Assembly (NCBI GenBank): GCA_009602725.1
Contig: WELB01000009.1
Coordinates: 279,480-343,479 of the forward strand
From: Spirogloea muscicola
Taxonomy: Eukaryota > Streptophyta > Zygnematophyceae > Spirogloeales > Spirogloeaceae
Length of the DNA stretch: 64,000 bases
Direction of reading: 5' to 3'
The notes beneath the pieces were generated by a model that worked only from the letters and a program-made list of their open reading frames with translations, did not search any database and was not told the origin of the DNA. Shown piece by piece: positions 32,101 through 44,176 of this stretch. The stretch's first letter is position 1; every line of letters begins with the position of its first letter. A program made the translations under genes and the position numbers.

Positions 32101-35100
32101 CAATGCAGAAGGCCAGATGTTGTGCTTGCTTCAGGCGCAAATCTTGACCCTGCAAAAGCCAGACTTAAAGGAAGAAGTCAAGACTCTCATACCAGTTGCA
32201 AGCTGAATTAAATAACAGCAGGAGCTTGATATAGTCGTTTTGCAATGGACATTAGTGCAGAAAATGACCACAGCACAGTGCTAGACTTCCAAGCCAAAAT
32301 GTTGCAGGAGTTTCCTCACCAGAAGGGACAGGATGTCTCCCAATGTTTGAAGAATTCTCACTGAAGTAGAAGGACTCCTTATTTTGCTAATCAGTGTATC
32401 CTTGTTTTCTTGGGTTTGCTGGCCTGAACCACTCTCACATCCAGCTGCACCGAGCATCTGCCTCCACAATCCAAAGGCTTTATCCACCAAAGGGAGGTTG
32501 ACCTGGACCCAGCATCATACCAGGCTTACACTTAGCTTCAGCTTTCACTCGGCTTTCACTTAGCAGATAAATATGACCATGCTGGCAGGTACCCGGTGGA
32601 ATGCTCTTACATGCCCTTGACCTTTGCCCTCAAAGTCGAGGACGACTTTCAAGCAGAGAACCACTGCAAGCTCATCGCTTGAGGTATCAAAATCAGCGGA
32701 CCTTGATCTCGCAACCTGGTGAGCAGCATCCTGCAGAGAGCAGATTCAACATTATTTCCAGCAATTGAGATATTTGTAAGCACCGTCCCTTGTGCTATAC
32801 AGATGGATGACAATCATGGCATGGACTGTCAACTGCAGGAGCCTTCACTTAAGTGTGAATGCGTGAAAATGCGTGCAAATGCGTGCAAGCATTGAGTCAA
32901 GCAAGAGTGCTCACCAGCAGCATGAGAGCTTCGTCAACATCAGCAGAAATGTCATCGAGCCCAACTGGTTGTGAACTTTGAGCCAGGCGAGCTCTTTCCA
33001 GGAGAACTCGGGCTCGTTCTTGTGGATGTCTGTCCTTCTCGTACATGCGCAGAAGAAGAGCTAGAATCTGCTCCTTGGCAATGCTGCCCAGCTTAGGACT
33101 GTCCTTTTGTTCTGCATCCTGGGCAGCATACTCCTGACACAGACAAAGAGCAGGATGAACGCTATAAGCAGTGCGGCACATGTTATGCTGCCTGATGTCG
33201 CATAGAGGACTGAGGACATGTTCCATGGAACCAAGGCTATGGCATTTCTAGCATCTTGTAAGCTTGAAGGACTACCTCCTCAGCAAGAGATCCCAGAACG
33301 CTGCTGCGCATTGATGAGTCATGATCTTGTAGTTGTTTACAGAGAGGTTCTGTTTTATCACCGCTCTTGAAAGTAGAGCCTGTGTGAACCTGTGTAATTT
33401 GAAAAGCACACATAAATACATTGCATTAGTAGGCATTTGCCCAACTGCTTCCTTCTCCCCGAGATATGCTCTTTGACCTCAGGTTCTCAACACCAACACA
33501 TGTCATCATTGACATTGGTCACAAAGGTTGAGAAGCACAAGGTATTAGCTCACCTTCAGCCAAAGACGGACAAGCTTCTTGGGCACATCGAGTGGCTGAT
33601 CAGGGCTCAAAGAAGGACCCCACTTCTGCAGGACCCTTACTGCCACATCTGCAGCAGCTTGAAGTTGCGAGTTGCGCCGCAAGCAGTCTGCAAATGCATG
33701 CCCTTTTGAAATGGCATCTTCAACAAGGCTTGATTTATATTGGCCGCTAGACTGCTCCGATGCCTCGGCTGACCAAGTTGCAGCCTGATAAGCCCTTTCA
33801 AATGGTACTGAAGCCTGCATAATACTCAACAATCTGTCATGCAGATGAAGGGACTTAACAAATGTATGAATGTGCACAAGCGTCTGTGTGAAACAGCTAT
33901 TGTACTCACTGCAACAGCAACCTGAGCAGATTAGACAAATATCAGCTTCATATTACAGGCTCGGGCTTGCGTAAGACGTTATTGAATGTTGATGTAAGAG
34001 ATGACGCACACACCATGTCGTGATGGTGCAAGTTGAAATATTGCACTCCAGTATTGTACAGAGCAGAGACAACTCTCTTGCCAACTTGGAGGCCCTGTTT
34101 ATGGTCCGCAAGCAGCAGGTTGCACATATCTTCCAGAATCATCTGAGTAAGGCAGCATGGCTTGAATGAGCAATTGACAATCAGCTGCTTCAAGCAGAAG
34201 GAAGCTTTGTCAGTGGAGAGGTAGCTTCCGTTAGCGGTCTGCACTTCCGACATTGATCTGCACCGTGAGAAATACTGCTGTACTGGCAACACAGACTTGA
34301 AGCAGATTGTTGTGTGCAAATCAGAATTCTCTCGGTAGACCACCTCCAGCTCACCTTTTGGCTGCTGCTGACTGGTAGCACGTCAGGCAAAGGCCCATCC
34401 AAGCCTATGCACGAGCGGGTGAATGCCTGCAGCAGCTCAAGGCTGGCAGTGTGTTGCCCCAGGCCGCCACTTGCCTATGCTGAAATGCATCACAGTCAGT
34501 CAGAATAATGACCTGCTTGTGCGATTGCTTGAGCTGCAAATGACTAACCGTAACTTTGCTGCAGCTAGATAAGGTCGTGATGACAATGACGGCACAGGAT
34601 GGTAAGATAGACACCTGTCTACAGTGAGCCAAGGCCCTGGTCCACAGGACCCAGCTCAGCTTTGTCATCTCAGGAGGCCCTCTGCTGAAGTGAGCACACA
34701 GAGCCTCAACCATCTGTGCGCAAGGCAGGTGCCACCCGTCAAAGCCATGCTTGCTTGCGTATGACCAAGTCTGCCACTGAGAAGGAAATGACATAAAGCC
34801 TGATCTGGACCTTGGCATCCTGCACGGCATTCATAGCTGCTACCACTTGATCGAGTGGTTTGGCTAGGCAACAAGAAGTCGCACCTTGATTACGAAGCAG
34901 GAGCTGGGAGAAGCGGTGCAGCTCGCCTCAGCGACACTCACAATCTGCTCTGCTGCAGCATGCGAGATGGCACTGCTGCCTGCACTTGCCACGAGCTTGT
35001 GGAGCGCCCGCTGGATGGCAGCACGGTGCTTGGCGCCCGTCAGTTGGTCACATTTCCTGCTTGATGTGAGACGATGAGCGATCTTGCCCTTAGCTAGACG

Positions 35101-35575
35101 GCAGGCGTGCACTCTATTGGGAAACAGACTTGATTCTGCTGTGTCTGCCAGGATAGGGAAGTGTCAGTTGTTGAAACGATGATAATATATACGTAGCTTA
35201 TAGCGTAAGGCTTAGAAAATTATCTCCTACAATCTATTGGAAGATAAGAAGAAGAATGTCAAAGAACCAGCTTCTGACAACTTAGAGAAAGCTCCTCTTC
35301 TGCCAATGGAAAGGTATGCTGAAGCCAGTCAGTCTCCCAGACGGTGCAGAGGGGGCTAAGGACGTTACCTCAGCCACGGTTCGACGTCGGCGGCCAGATG
35401 CAGGGCGCGGCGGACTTCCACGGCGGTGACGCTGGCGGCCTCGGCGGAGCACAGCAGCACAGAGAGGACGGCGCCGATGACGAGGGTCACCCGGCCCGCT
35501 CCGGCGGCGTCCTCCGGCGGCGGCAGCCTCGGCGCGGGCAGCAAGTCCCTGTCGCCGCCGCCGCCGCCGCCNGCA
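26107..35575 (-). CDS. ESP1: Separase (cohesin-cleaving cysteine protease, clan CD)
   Basis: Seen: the C-terminal catalytic exons are clear on the minus strand: about 28060-27490, 27252-26983, 26893-26806 and 26675-26107 (stop TGA). They give VHLILDAKLQHLPWESLPCL, then QVYRMPSMACLQ, FYILNPKGDLTSTQAGFEEY, LIYCGHGSGEQYLP with the catalytic His, LLMGCSSGRLARAGDYEPSG with the catalytic Cys, and LIGGCPTAIANLWDVTDGDI. Upstream, many small exons between 28.2 and 35.1 kb encode leucine-rich helices of the kind seen in separase TPR regions (for example RARVLLERARLAQ near 32.99 kb, and SAWWQWRIQLDFQLADLL near 28.25 kb). A probable first exon ends at 35369. Known: separase cleaves the cohesin subunit SCC1 at anaphase onset. 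Oddity: a charged insert (basic, then DDSDSEGNGGSDG) follows the catalytic Cys region. The N-terminal exon chain was not resolved. Confidence 0.88.
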
Positions 35576-36985
35576 TGGCCGGCCGCGGCGGCCGCCGCGA
35601 AATGCGGCGCGGCTGGCGGGGGTGCGGCGGGCCGAAGCCCGGGCCAGAAGCTGGCCCCAAGTTCGAACCGCGGGCAGCCCGCGCGAAAAAGCTCGCCGGC
35701 TGGGCAGCCTTGGAAGCTCTCCCCCGGCCAGACGTCGGGGAGCGCGACGATGGGACGACGCAGCTCAGTGGGGGCGGTGGCCGTTGTGGACGGCCGGCAG
35801 TGGGGGGAGGGATTTTGCCACCCTGCCCGAGTTTCACGGGCAGCCCCTTGTCTCGATGAGGCCGGGGTGGCGACTGCGCGCTCACAGCTCTGTAGAAAGT
35901 GCTTCCAGAAGAAAGCGTTTCCGGCTATTTATTGATTTTATCTATTTTGGACCTATTTGAAATTGCCTGGGGTTGGCCTCTCACAGCCATTCTTCTCATC
36001 ACTACCATTTGCCTTTGTTTGGCAGAAGTGAGCTCTTCCGAAGAGCCCTCTACTGGAAGACTTTCTCTTTCTTCTAAGAAGGATGGACTCGTCCATTTAG
36101 AAGGCGATGGCTGTAGTTGGCCAGCCCTGATAAGAAAACGACCAGAGTTCTAAGGGACCAGATAAGATTTTAAGCACACTGCTCAAGTCCGTGCAGTGCG
36201 TTTGAGGGCAGCCAGACTTTGGCTGCTGCTTCTGGTCTTTGCTGTGGTAACAATCTATTTGCTGCAAGCTACTTGGACTTGCGGCTGCTGACTGGGAAGT
36301 ACTGGTGCTGCTTGCTATATAGCCTTGACTCACCCTGCTGCTTTTCTCTCAAGATCCTACCCATTGATCGCAAAGCAGTCCACAGTCCAGTCGTGGAACA
36401 CAACAGCCACATCAACCGGTAAAACGAGAGCAACGCAGTGGTATTTGAAAAGATTAGACGTCCCCTGACTAAACACAGTAGGCGATGACAGGCCAAGCAG
36501 TGCCAAAAATTACTGCACAGCTGCTTCAGACAATGCATACGGACCCTTTCCCACACACTGGTACCTCAGTGTGACTGGAAATGGTCTGGCTCATTGTTGT
36601 CGGCACCAGCAGTTGTTCAAAAAAAGCCACAATAGACCTGCAAGAGCCACAAGCTTATCTGCAAATGTGGCGACTCTGGCATCTCACACATAACATGAGC
36701 ACAAGAACAAAATGGTGAAGTGTTGCGCTTATTGCACTTCAACCAAGTAGCAGCTGAGCAACTTTGTTGCTGCTCTTCTACCAGTGACAAGAATGAATGA
36801 ATGGCTTAGGTAACAAATGTGCAGCAGCAGCAGCAGAAAGAACGCCCAACGTCGAACGAGGCACTGAAGCCTCAAGGATAGGGTCTCAAGATCCAGGCGA
36901 AGTGCACTGGCACCAAGGACGTGGCAACGTAGTGGTCTTAGAGCAAGCCACCGCCCCTCCTGAACTCTCATGCATGGTGTGGTAA
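35576..36985. other. Intergenic region with GC-rich upstream part and LINE relics
   Basis: Just upstream of the separase first exon lies a GC-rich stretch with a GCC tract and one undetermined base (35572). Further on are diverged repeat pieces: GGCCTCTCACAGCC near 35973 and GGCCAGCCC near 36118. No host gene was recognised. Confidence 0.5.
36215..36302 (+). mobile_element. Diverged LINE 3'-end fragment
   Basis: ASGLCCGNNLFAASYLDLRL followed by LTGKY aligns by eye with the terminal ASGFRQGDVFPPASYSDLHL...RGY of the copies at 17-26 kb, with many changes. It is an older copy outside the main cluster. Confidence 0.35.
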
Positions 36986-39900
36986 TCAGGATCTCAAGTA
37001 CACGGGCTTGACACTGCTCCCGTCTTTCTTCTTCAGCTTGACCTTCTTCGCCTTCTGGCTCTGCTTGGCCACCACGTCCATGAGGGCGCTGTGCAGGCCC
37101 AAGCTCTCCGCCTTGCTGGCAAGCCTGCCAAGGCCACTCTGACGTTTTGCATCTGGGGTTCCTTGGAGAAGCTCATAACGCCCGTCTGGCCGCAGTTCCC
37201 AAGCTTGGCATCTGTCAGCCAGGCAAGCGTCCAGAAAGTCCTGCATACAGAACCGAGTACCATGTGCTGCCTTAGGCCCTCATCGGCACATACCAGTTGT
37301 GCGGCAAGATCTTAGATATGTGTCTGCCGGCAGGACTTCTCAGATGCAGAGCCGAGAACACTCACTTGCAGCTCTCTCTTGATGGCCTCGTCCTGGATTG
37401 GCGTGACAACCTCGACTCGCCTGACCAGATTGCGGGACATCCAATCAGCGGAGCCAATGAAGTATTTTGGATCACCCCCTGCACATTGCAACCAAATAAG
37501 TCGGGGAGTGTCAGTGTGACTTATCCAATTCAAGTGCAGTTGGTTGCAAGCTCACTACTTACATGGACGATTTGACATAAATCACACAATGAAAAGGGGC
37601 CATGTGCCCACCATTCTCGAAGCGAAAAATGCGATGGTGCTCTAGAAACCTTCCAATGATGCTGATCACACGAATATTCTCACTGCAGGGCAACATCACA
37701 ATTCGCGCATTCAGGACAACCTTCTCAAGGACAGCAATGCTGCAAGCAAAACAACTTCTCCAAAGACACTACTACGATAGTTGCTACCAGTTGAGAACAA
37801 AAAATCGTAAGTATTGTCTGCCAGAGAAATGGAGACTCGTGTCCGCTGCACATGCACATTACCTGATCTTTGGAACGCCAGGCCGTATCCGACACATGCC
37901 TCGCACAATGCAGTCAATCTTTACCCCAGCATTTGAGGCCTCATAGAGCTTGGCTACCATGACCTGAGGCACAACAAGATACATACCTAGATCAGTATTC
38001 CACAGTGCACATTCTGTCCTGAACAAGATAAGAGCATCTCGCTTGAGGTCAGGCAGCCTTTGAGAGGACTCACCTGGTCGTCAAGGCCATTGCACTTTAC
38101 AATAACACTAGCGGGCAAACCTGCTGCCGCATTTGCAATCTCCCTGTTGACAACACAATGAGAATGCCCATATGTCAAGCGTGCCCAGAATGCTGACGGC
38201 AAGGACGCATCACTAATGTAGCTTCTTTGGACACATGCTGTGTTTACTCAATCTGTGAGCTTGCTGTATTTCCTCAAACAGTGAGCTTGCCTGTCAATAA
38301 GATGGACAAACTCCTTCCTCATTGTGCCAGGAGCCACAAGGAGCTTGCGGTATGCAAGCTGCAGGAACAGAAACCAGGCACGTTCTCAGAAGATGACACA
38401 TTGCTGCTTTGACAATGACAATGACGGTGCACCTCGCCAAAGGATCTATGTGCCGAAGTTACCTGTCTGTGATAACCTGTAAGGTACTTGAAAAGGTCCG
38501 CCACGTCTCTGCCCAATTTCACATCGCAGCTGCCAGAACAAGGACAGAGCAATTAGCTCTGTCACCTCATAGCACACAAGCACATGCTGGTCTGGCAGCT
38601 GATGGCATTGCTAAGCCTGCCAGTATGCACACCTGAAAAGGCCAAAGTCAGTGTACACAGATGCTGTGCGTGGGTTGTAGTTTCCTGTGCCAATATGCAC
38701 ATAGGTCCTGAGCCCGTCCTCCTCCTGCAGGCAAATGGAAAATAGAGCAATCAAATCGAATGCATTGGTACCAAGAAGTAGGACTGGCTCATAGGTCATC
38801 TACACAAGGCTACCTGTGTGCATAATGAAGTCAGCTCACCAAGATATCGAGCAGCTACTTAAATTGCTTACTTGGGTAAGGCTGCACGAAGCAAATCCGA
38901 AAGAAAAGCAGGTTCTCAAGCGAGATAGCTTTGTGGTCAACCTAGTAACTCTTACTTGATCTTCTAGTTACGAGATCTCTGACAGGGACTCCTCCACTTG
39001 TGTATCACACTAAGTTTGTGAGCCTATCACATCGCAGAATGGCAAGGTCTAACAGAAGCTCATATAGGAGGTCAAACCTGCCGAACGACCATGGTGCACT
39101 TGCAGTGTGTCTTCAAGCCTATTAGTCCGTATGCGACATTGCAGCCAGCATCCTGCAGATGTACAATGCTGCTTAGTCTTAGTCTCAAGGAGCTATAGCG
39201 TAGCAGGTACATTGCCATACGGTCTCAAGCACAGTGTCACAATCTTAAGTTCCTCTTGTGTAGGACTGAAGCGCAATGGAGACTTTGGTCTTGCAGTGCA
39301 GCATCTTCGCAGGTCATCAAAGCGAGACCCACGTCGAGCTGCTCTGCTGATGGAGCTGCCACTATATGGGAAGGTAATGAAGAAGCTCACCTCAAGCTTT
39401 TGAGCAAAGCCCACATTGCGAGCTTCGTCAAATCTAGCCTTGAGCTCAACCAGAACAGCTACCTGCATGTAACATTGTGAGACAAAAGCAACATTGAAGC
39501 GAGTAGCTCATCAAATTCAGGCCTCTTACAAGCAGAATAGGCCTGGCGCTGAATATGAGATTGATAGAAGAGTGTCAGTAATGACACGCCTCTTACACTA
39601 TGTCTAGCCCAAGGTGGTCCCAAACATCTTCGATTACTATAGCGCTATCCTTGGTGAAGAATACATGGACATGCACCTGTTTGCCACACTCCGCAGCATG
39701 TGCCAAAGCAGAGATGACGGGACTGTCGGCGCTTGTCCTGTACAAGGTAGCCTTGATGGCCGCAACCTTGGGGTCCGCAGCAGCAACTTCCACAAAGTGC
39801 TGAGTGCTTGTCGCAAAGCTGTGGTAGGGGTGATGGACTATGATGTCCCCACTTTGGATAACACTGAACATGTCATCCCCCTGCATGAACATCACACATC

Positions 39901-42900
39901 TGCATGACTTTCAAATACTTACTAAAGCAATGGGCTTTTTCCAGTCATGATAGCAATGCGTGCATCCCTTCCACCTAGTCTAGGAGCTCCAACTGCAATA
40001 TGAGTGGTGTCTTGACTGTCAAGGCATGATCAAGCTACTGCCAGCTTGGGCATGTGGGCTCTAGAAGTGAGGGCCTCAGCCTGATTGTGTAAGCTTATAA
40101 AAGCCTGTCAGAGAGACATGAGCGTGGCACTCTGGGATAATACATGTGGCTTACCCCCAGTAAACGGGGATGCGTCTTTGGTGACCATGGTGAATACTGA
40201 AGGGGCGTCTCCATGTCAAACTTGAGGGGGATGGCGTCAAGCTCCCCAAGTGCCAATGGCCCGCTAATGTGGTACACGTCTATTTTGTCGCTGAGCTCCA
40301 GCTCAGCTGTGAGCCGCTGCACGACATGCTGCGGCATCTCGCTGTCTACCTCCAGCCGGACAAAAGGCGCAAACTTGCGCTCTCGCATCTGTTAAATGGA
40401 GTTAAGGCACACGCATGTGAAAAACTGTGCTTGCTGAGATGCAGACTAGAGCTGACCAGAGCAAGACAAGTCTGAACAGATCCTTCTAAAAGTATCACAG
40501 TAATGTCTACAACCAGGCAAAGATGAAACAGAGGAATCTTATAAGGTAAACATCTGTATATAACAGAACATACCTCATCTGTTATCATCTCCAGGAGATC
40601 CTCTGCCTCATCCTCGTTCCTAGCTACATCTGCGTTCCTGGTGACCCTGAACATGTGAGCAGACAGAATCTGCACGCCAAAATGGAAAGGCCTCTGTCAG
40701 TCACATCAATTGCATTCATTTGTCGTGTCTGGCATACCAAAGAGAAAGAGGTGAAGGCTGCTCATCACCATCGTCTCACACTAGCACAAGGATTGCACTT
40801 CCGGTTGCAAAGCACTTGTTATGCAAGCAAAGAGCTGCAGGTTGCACAAATGACCTGACCTGCATCCCGCCAAACAGCAGGTCGAGGTTGTTGGTGATGA
40901 CCTGCTCCATTGGCACAAACGTGTTGCGTAGATGCCTGTTACAGGTGTTCCAGCATCTAAGGTTAGAGTGTTCTTAGTTAAAGCTGCAGCTGCTAGCAGG
41001 CTGTACAGTGGAAATGAGCACTGCCTTGAAGGAGGAACGCACTCATCATCTTCGTCAAAGGCAAGCCCTTTCCAACGGTCTGCGCCAGAAGGCACGCTGA
41101 CGATTGCAAATTGTGTTGAATCATCATATGGATCCCTGAGCATCTGGTGGCGGGATAACAAATGTCAGCCTCGACTACAGCAGACTTCACTTTCGACTGC
41201 AAGCACAAGGAATCCTCAGAAAGAAGCTCCATGACAACTGCCAGGTGCTGCTACTGATTTGCGACGAAATGCCTGCCTTTGATGAGCTTCAGGAACGTCA
41301 ACTTTACCAACACTGCAAGGATACCTATTCTATGCTTTAGCATAATCTAAACAGGTGCTCACCACTGCAATGCTCAAAGTCATGTTGCCAATGAAGGGGA
41401 AGGGATGGCCAGGGTCAACAGCAAGTGGTGTGAGAATTGCTTCAAGAGAGGACTTGAAGTAGCTCCGAAGCTGCAAACAGCAGGTTTCTGTGTCACTGTG
41501 CAGATGAGAGCTAAGCAAGAGCTAAGCACAACTTAATCACCCAACTAACCAAGGATAGCAATATACAGACAATGTGCGCTCAATGAGGAGCAATACATAG
41601 CGCTGCTCACATCCTGCTTCGACTCATCGCTGAGCTCCTTGTAATCCAACAGGTGTACGCCTGAGTCGCGCAGCGCCGGCAATATGTCTTGGAGCAGGCA
41701 CTCCAGCTGCGTGTCCACCATGTGCCTCACCTCACTGTCAACGGCCACAGCCCCCACTGGAGGCAGATTCACTTAGCAATGGGCAGCACGCATTCCTCAG
41801 AAGCATAATCATATGCTGGCTTGGTGCCAGCAGCTCTGCCAGGGATTGGCTGCTTGGCTGCGCTTGCTGAAGTGACGAAGCTAAGCTCGTAAGTGTGCTC
41901 ACTTAGCGACCACTTTGAGCTGCTGCTTGGGCGTCCAGGCCATGTCCTTGCGCTCGCCGATCAGGTTCTCCACACCTGCAGCCTCCTGCCGCTTGAGTGC
42001 GCCAACCCGCTTGCTGAAGAACTCGTCCAGGTTGCGGCCGGTGATTGCCAGAAATCTCAACCTCTGCCACATTTGAATAACAATTAAAGGTTGCTCAACT
42101 TGATCTTAAATCAGTTGTCTCGAATTGACTGCAAAGGCTTTTCTAAGTGACTTGCAGTGGACTTCTATTAAATTTGCAGCTTTATCATCCCTGGCAACCC
42201 CAGAGTAAAAGATATGCCACAAGAGTCATCGGCTAATTTCAAATACTAAGTGACAGGGTTTTCCAGTCATTAAGGTACAGCATTTTCTTGTAAGGCATGG
42301 CTTACCTCAAACAAAGGGGTGCTGTGGTCGAGAGCCATGCCCATGACGCGCCAGTTGAATGCGAGCCAGCTGCACACGATAAGCAGGCACAGTATGAATT
42401 CTCATGCTGGTGCTGTCAGAGATCTGAGCGAAGCTTGGCGCCCGGACCTCAACAAAAGTCGTGAGCTGTAGAAGGGAAGATACGTACCTGAGCTCCTTGT
42501 TGTAGACAGCGTCAGAGAGCATCATGGAGTCGATATCAAGGCCCGACACGTCCTCGAGCAACCCGTCCTGCTTCACCGGGGGCATCAGCCCGGGCTTGTA
42601 GCCGGAAGCGCCGGTCGGTACCCTGCGCCGGCCTCCGTCTTCATGGCCATCTAAGTCCGTCTCCTCCTCCTCCTCGAACGCCACCGCGTGGCCGTCGGCC
42701 GACCTCACGGACACCGCCGCGGCCTGCGACAGCTGCTCCTTGATGGCCACCACAGTCTCGCGCTCTGCCTTCAGGATGCTCTGCAGCGCCTCGGCCCGCT
42801 CTGTGGCCTCCTCCAGCGCCTCGCGGGTGACCAGCTCGGTGACGCCGCCGCCGCCGCCATCGTCTGCCGTCACGCGGGCGCGCCCGCTGCCGAGGCGCTG

Positions 42901-43074
42901 CAGCAGCTGCCTGTCGCGCGCCGAGCGCGTCACGGCGCACTGCACCCACTGCGAGCCGGCAGCGGCGCAGCGCGCTAGCTGCAGAGCCGCCGGCTGCGCC
43001 GCCGTCGGCAGCAGCCGGCGGACGCCGGTCAGCGACGGCGCGGCGGGGCCGTGCATCGAGGTCCTCGCAGCCAT
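36986..43074 (-). CDS. ppk1: Polyphosphate kinase 1 (bacterial-type PPK1), probably organelle-targeted
   Basis: Seen: many minus-strand exons. Phased examples are 43074-42488, 42369-42306, 42063-41903 and the last, 37240-36986 (stop). In order: an Ala/Arg-rich N-terminus of about 80 residues without acidic residues at the start, then a linker; [75 protein letters not shown] with the PPK phosphohistidine region; [52 protein letters not shown] with the second active-site His; [32 protein letters not shown]. Known: PPK1 reversibly moves the terminal phosphate of ATP onto inorganic polyphosphate. A Lys-rich tail ends the protein. The N-terminus looks like a transit peptide, which is inferred. PPK1 is mainly bacterial, so the nuclear intron-rich gene is notable. 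Confidence 0.92.
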
Positions 43075-43122
43075 GCCGCCTGCCGCATCCACGCGCCGGC
43101 AGCCGGTATCGGCGCGATGCGA

Positions 43123-43132
43123 CGTGGCGGCG

Positions 43133-43164
<32 letters not shown>

Positions 43165-43170
43165 TGCGGC
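43123..43170. repeat. (GGC)n tract upstream of PPK1
   Basis: About fourteen GGC units lie roughly 50 bases upstream of the PPK1 ATG and may be part of its 5' UTR. Confidence 0.85.
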
Positions 43171-43639
43171 CGCTGCCCGAAGCTGGCGGAAGACAAGTGG
43201 CCGCCATGGAAGGAAGGAACTACATAAGCTGTCCTCCCTCTTCTTCGAGAGAGGCTCTGGTAACAAACATGGGATCATATCGGGGAGAGAGGGTGGCCCC
43301 CCCCGGGGCAAGCCGCCGGTCACAGCTCAGCTACCAACCGGGGGGGCGCGGGTTAGCGCCTCCAGGCGAGGGGCCTGGTAACAGCAACGATGTGGTGGCG
43401 GGGAGGGGGGTTAGGCGGCCTGGGGCGCTTCTCAAGGAAGCCGGTTAACCCGGCTAACCGTGCTCGAGGGTTTGAATCGCCGACGGCCGCCCCCGCCCAC
43501 GGCGGGCTTAACTATAACCCCCACCTCCCGCCGGTAACGGGAATTGTCCTACTTACCGGGAAGTCTTCTACAACTTGCCGGGTTACCGCGGTCCTGCCCG
43601 AAGAATCTTCAGTCTTGCAGGAACAATGTGGCCGGCTTA

Positions 43640-43720
43640 TGTTGTCCATTGTTTTTGGGCTGGCTTTGCCAGCCCCTCTTCTCTATGGGCGCGCACTTTC
43701 GCTTATGTGGGCTGGCTTTT
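43640..43720 (+). repeat. Solitary hairpin-repeat copy
   Basis: TTGTCCATTGTTTTTGGGCT leads into the hairpin GGGCTGGCTTTGCCAGCCC (43657-43674), followed by CTCTTCTCTATGGGCGCGCA. It matches the LINE-tail module at 17.44 and 25.73 kb closely but has no recognisable LINE coding sequence next to it. Confidence 0.65.
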
Positions 43721-44176
43721 CTGTGGGCGGCTTACTTTAGCCGCAGCAGTGGGGGGGTTACCCTGCACTTAATGAATGAGCGGGACTTGTGGGGCTAACG
43801 GCCTTTGAAATCCAGCAGCAAGCCATGCAGCAAAGCACATTGTCAAAGACGCCACTTGGCAAGCAGAGCAGCCAGATGCACTTAGCTAAGTGGTGTTTAC
43901 CAGCTGCTTTAGTGGCGCAAGCTTTACACTATGCAACTATAGCCAATGAAGAGGGTTAGAGGACAGGCACAACTTGCATAGCAGCAGAAGAGGCATCTGC
44001 AGAAGAGGCCTCTGTTTTCCACAGTAGCTGTGGCAGTACAGCAGAAAGTGCAGGCAGACATTTGTCAGCCTGCAGTTGGCAACTAATACAAGCAAATGAC
44101 TGATCATAGGCAAACCCCAGTTTGGTCCCAAGCAACGAGGCCCAACTGGAGGCCTTGCGCCCTGCTCAGTTACCTG

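Larger units (their letters stand above)
43075..44176. other. Region between PPK1 start and SPT2 end
   Basis: It holds a (GGC)n tract at about 43123-43170, G-rich low-complexity sequence to about 43.5 kb, an isolated hairpin repeat at 43.64-43.75 kb and the presumed 3' UTR of the SPT2-like gene. No other coding region was recognised. Confidence 0.5.
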
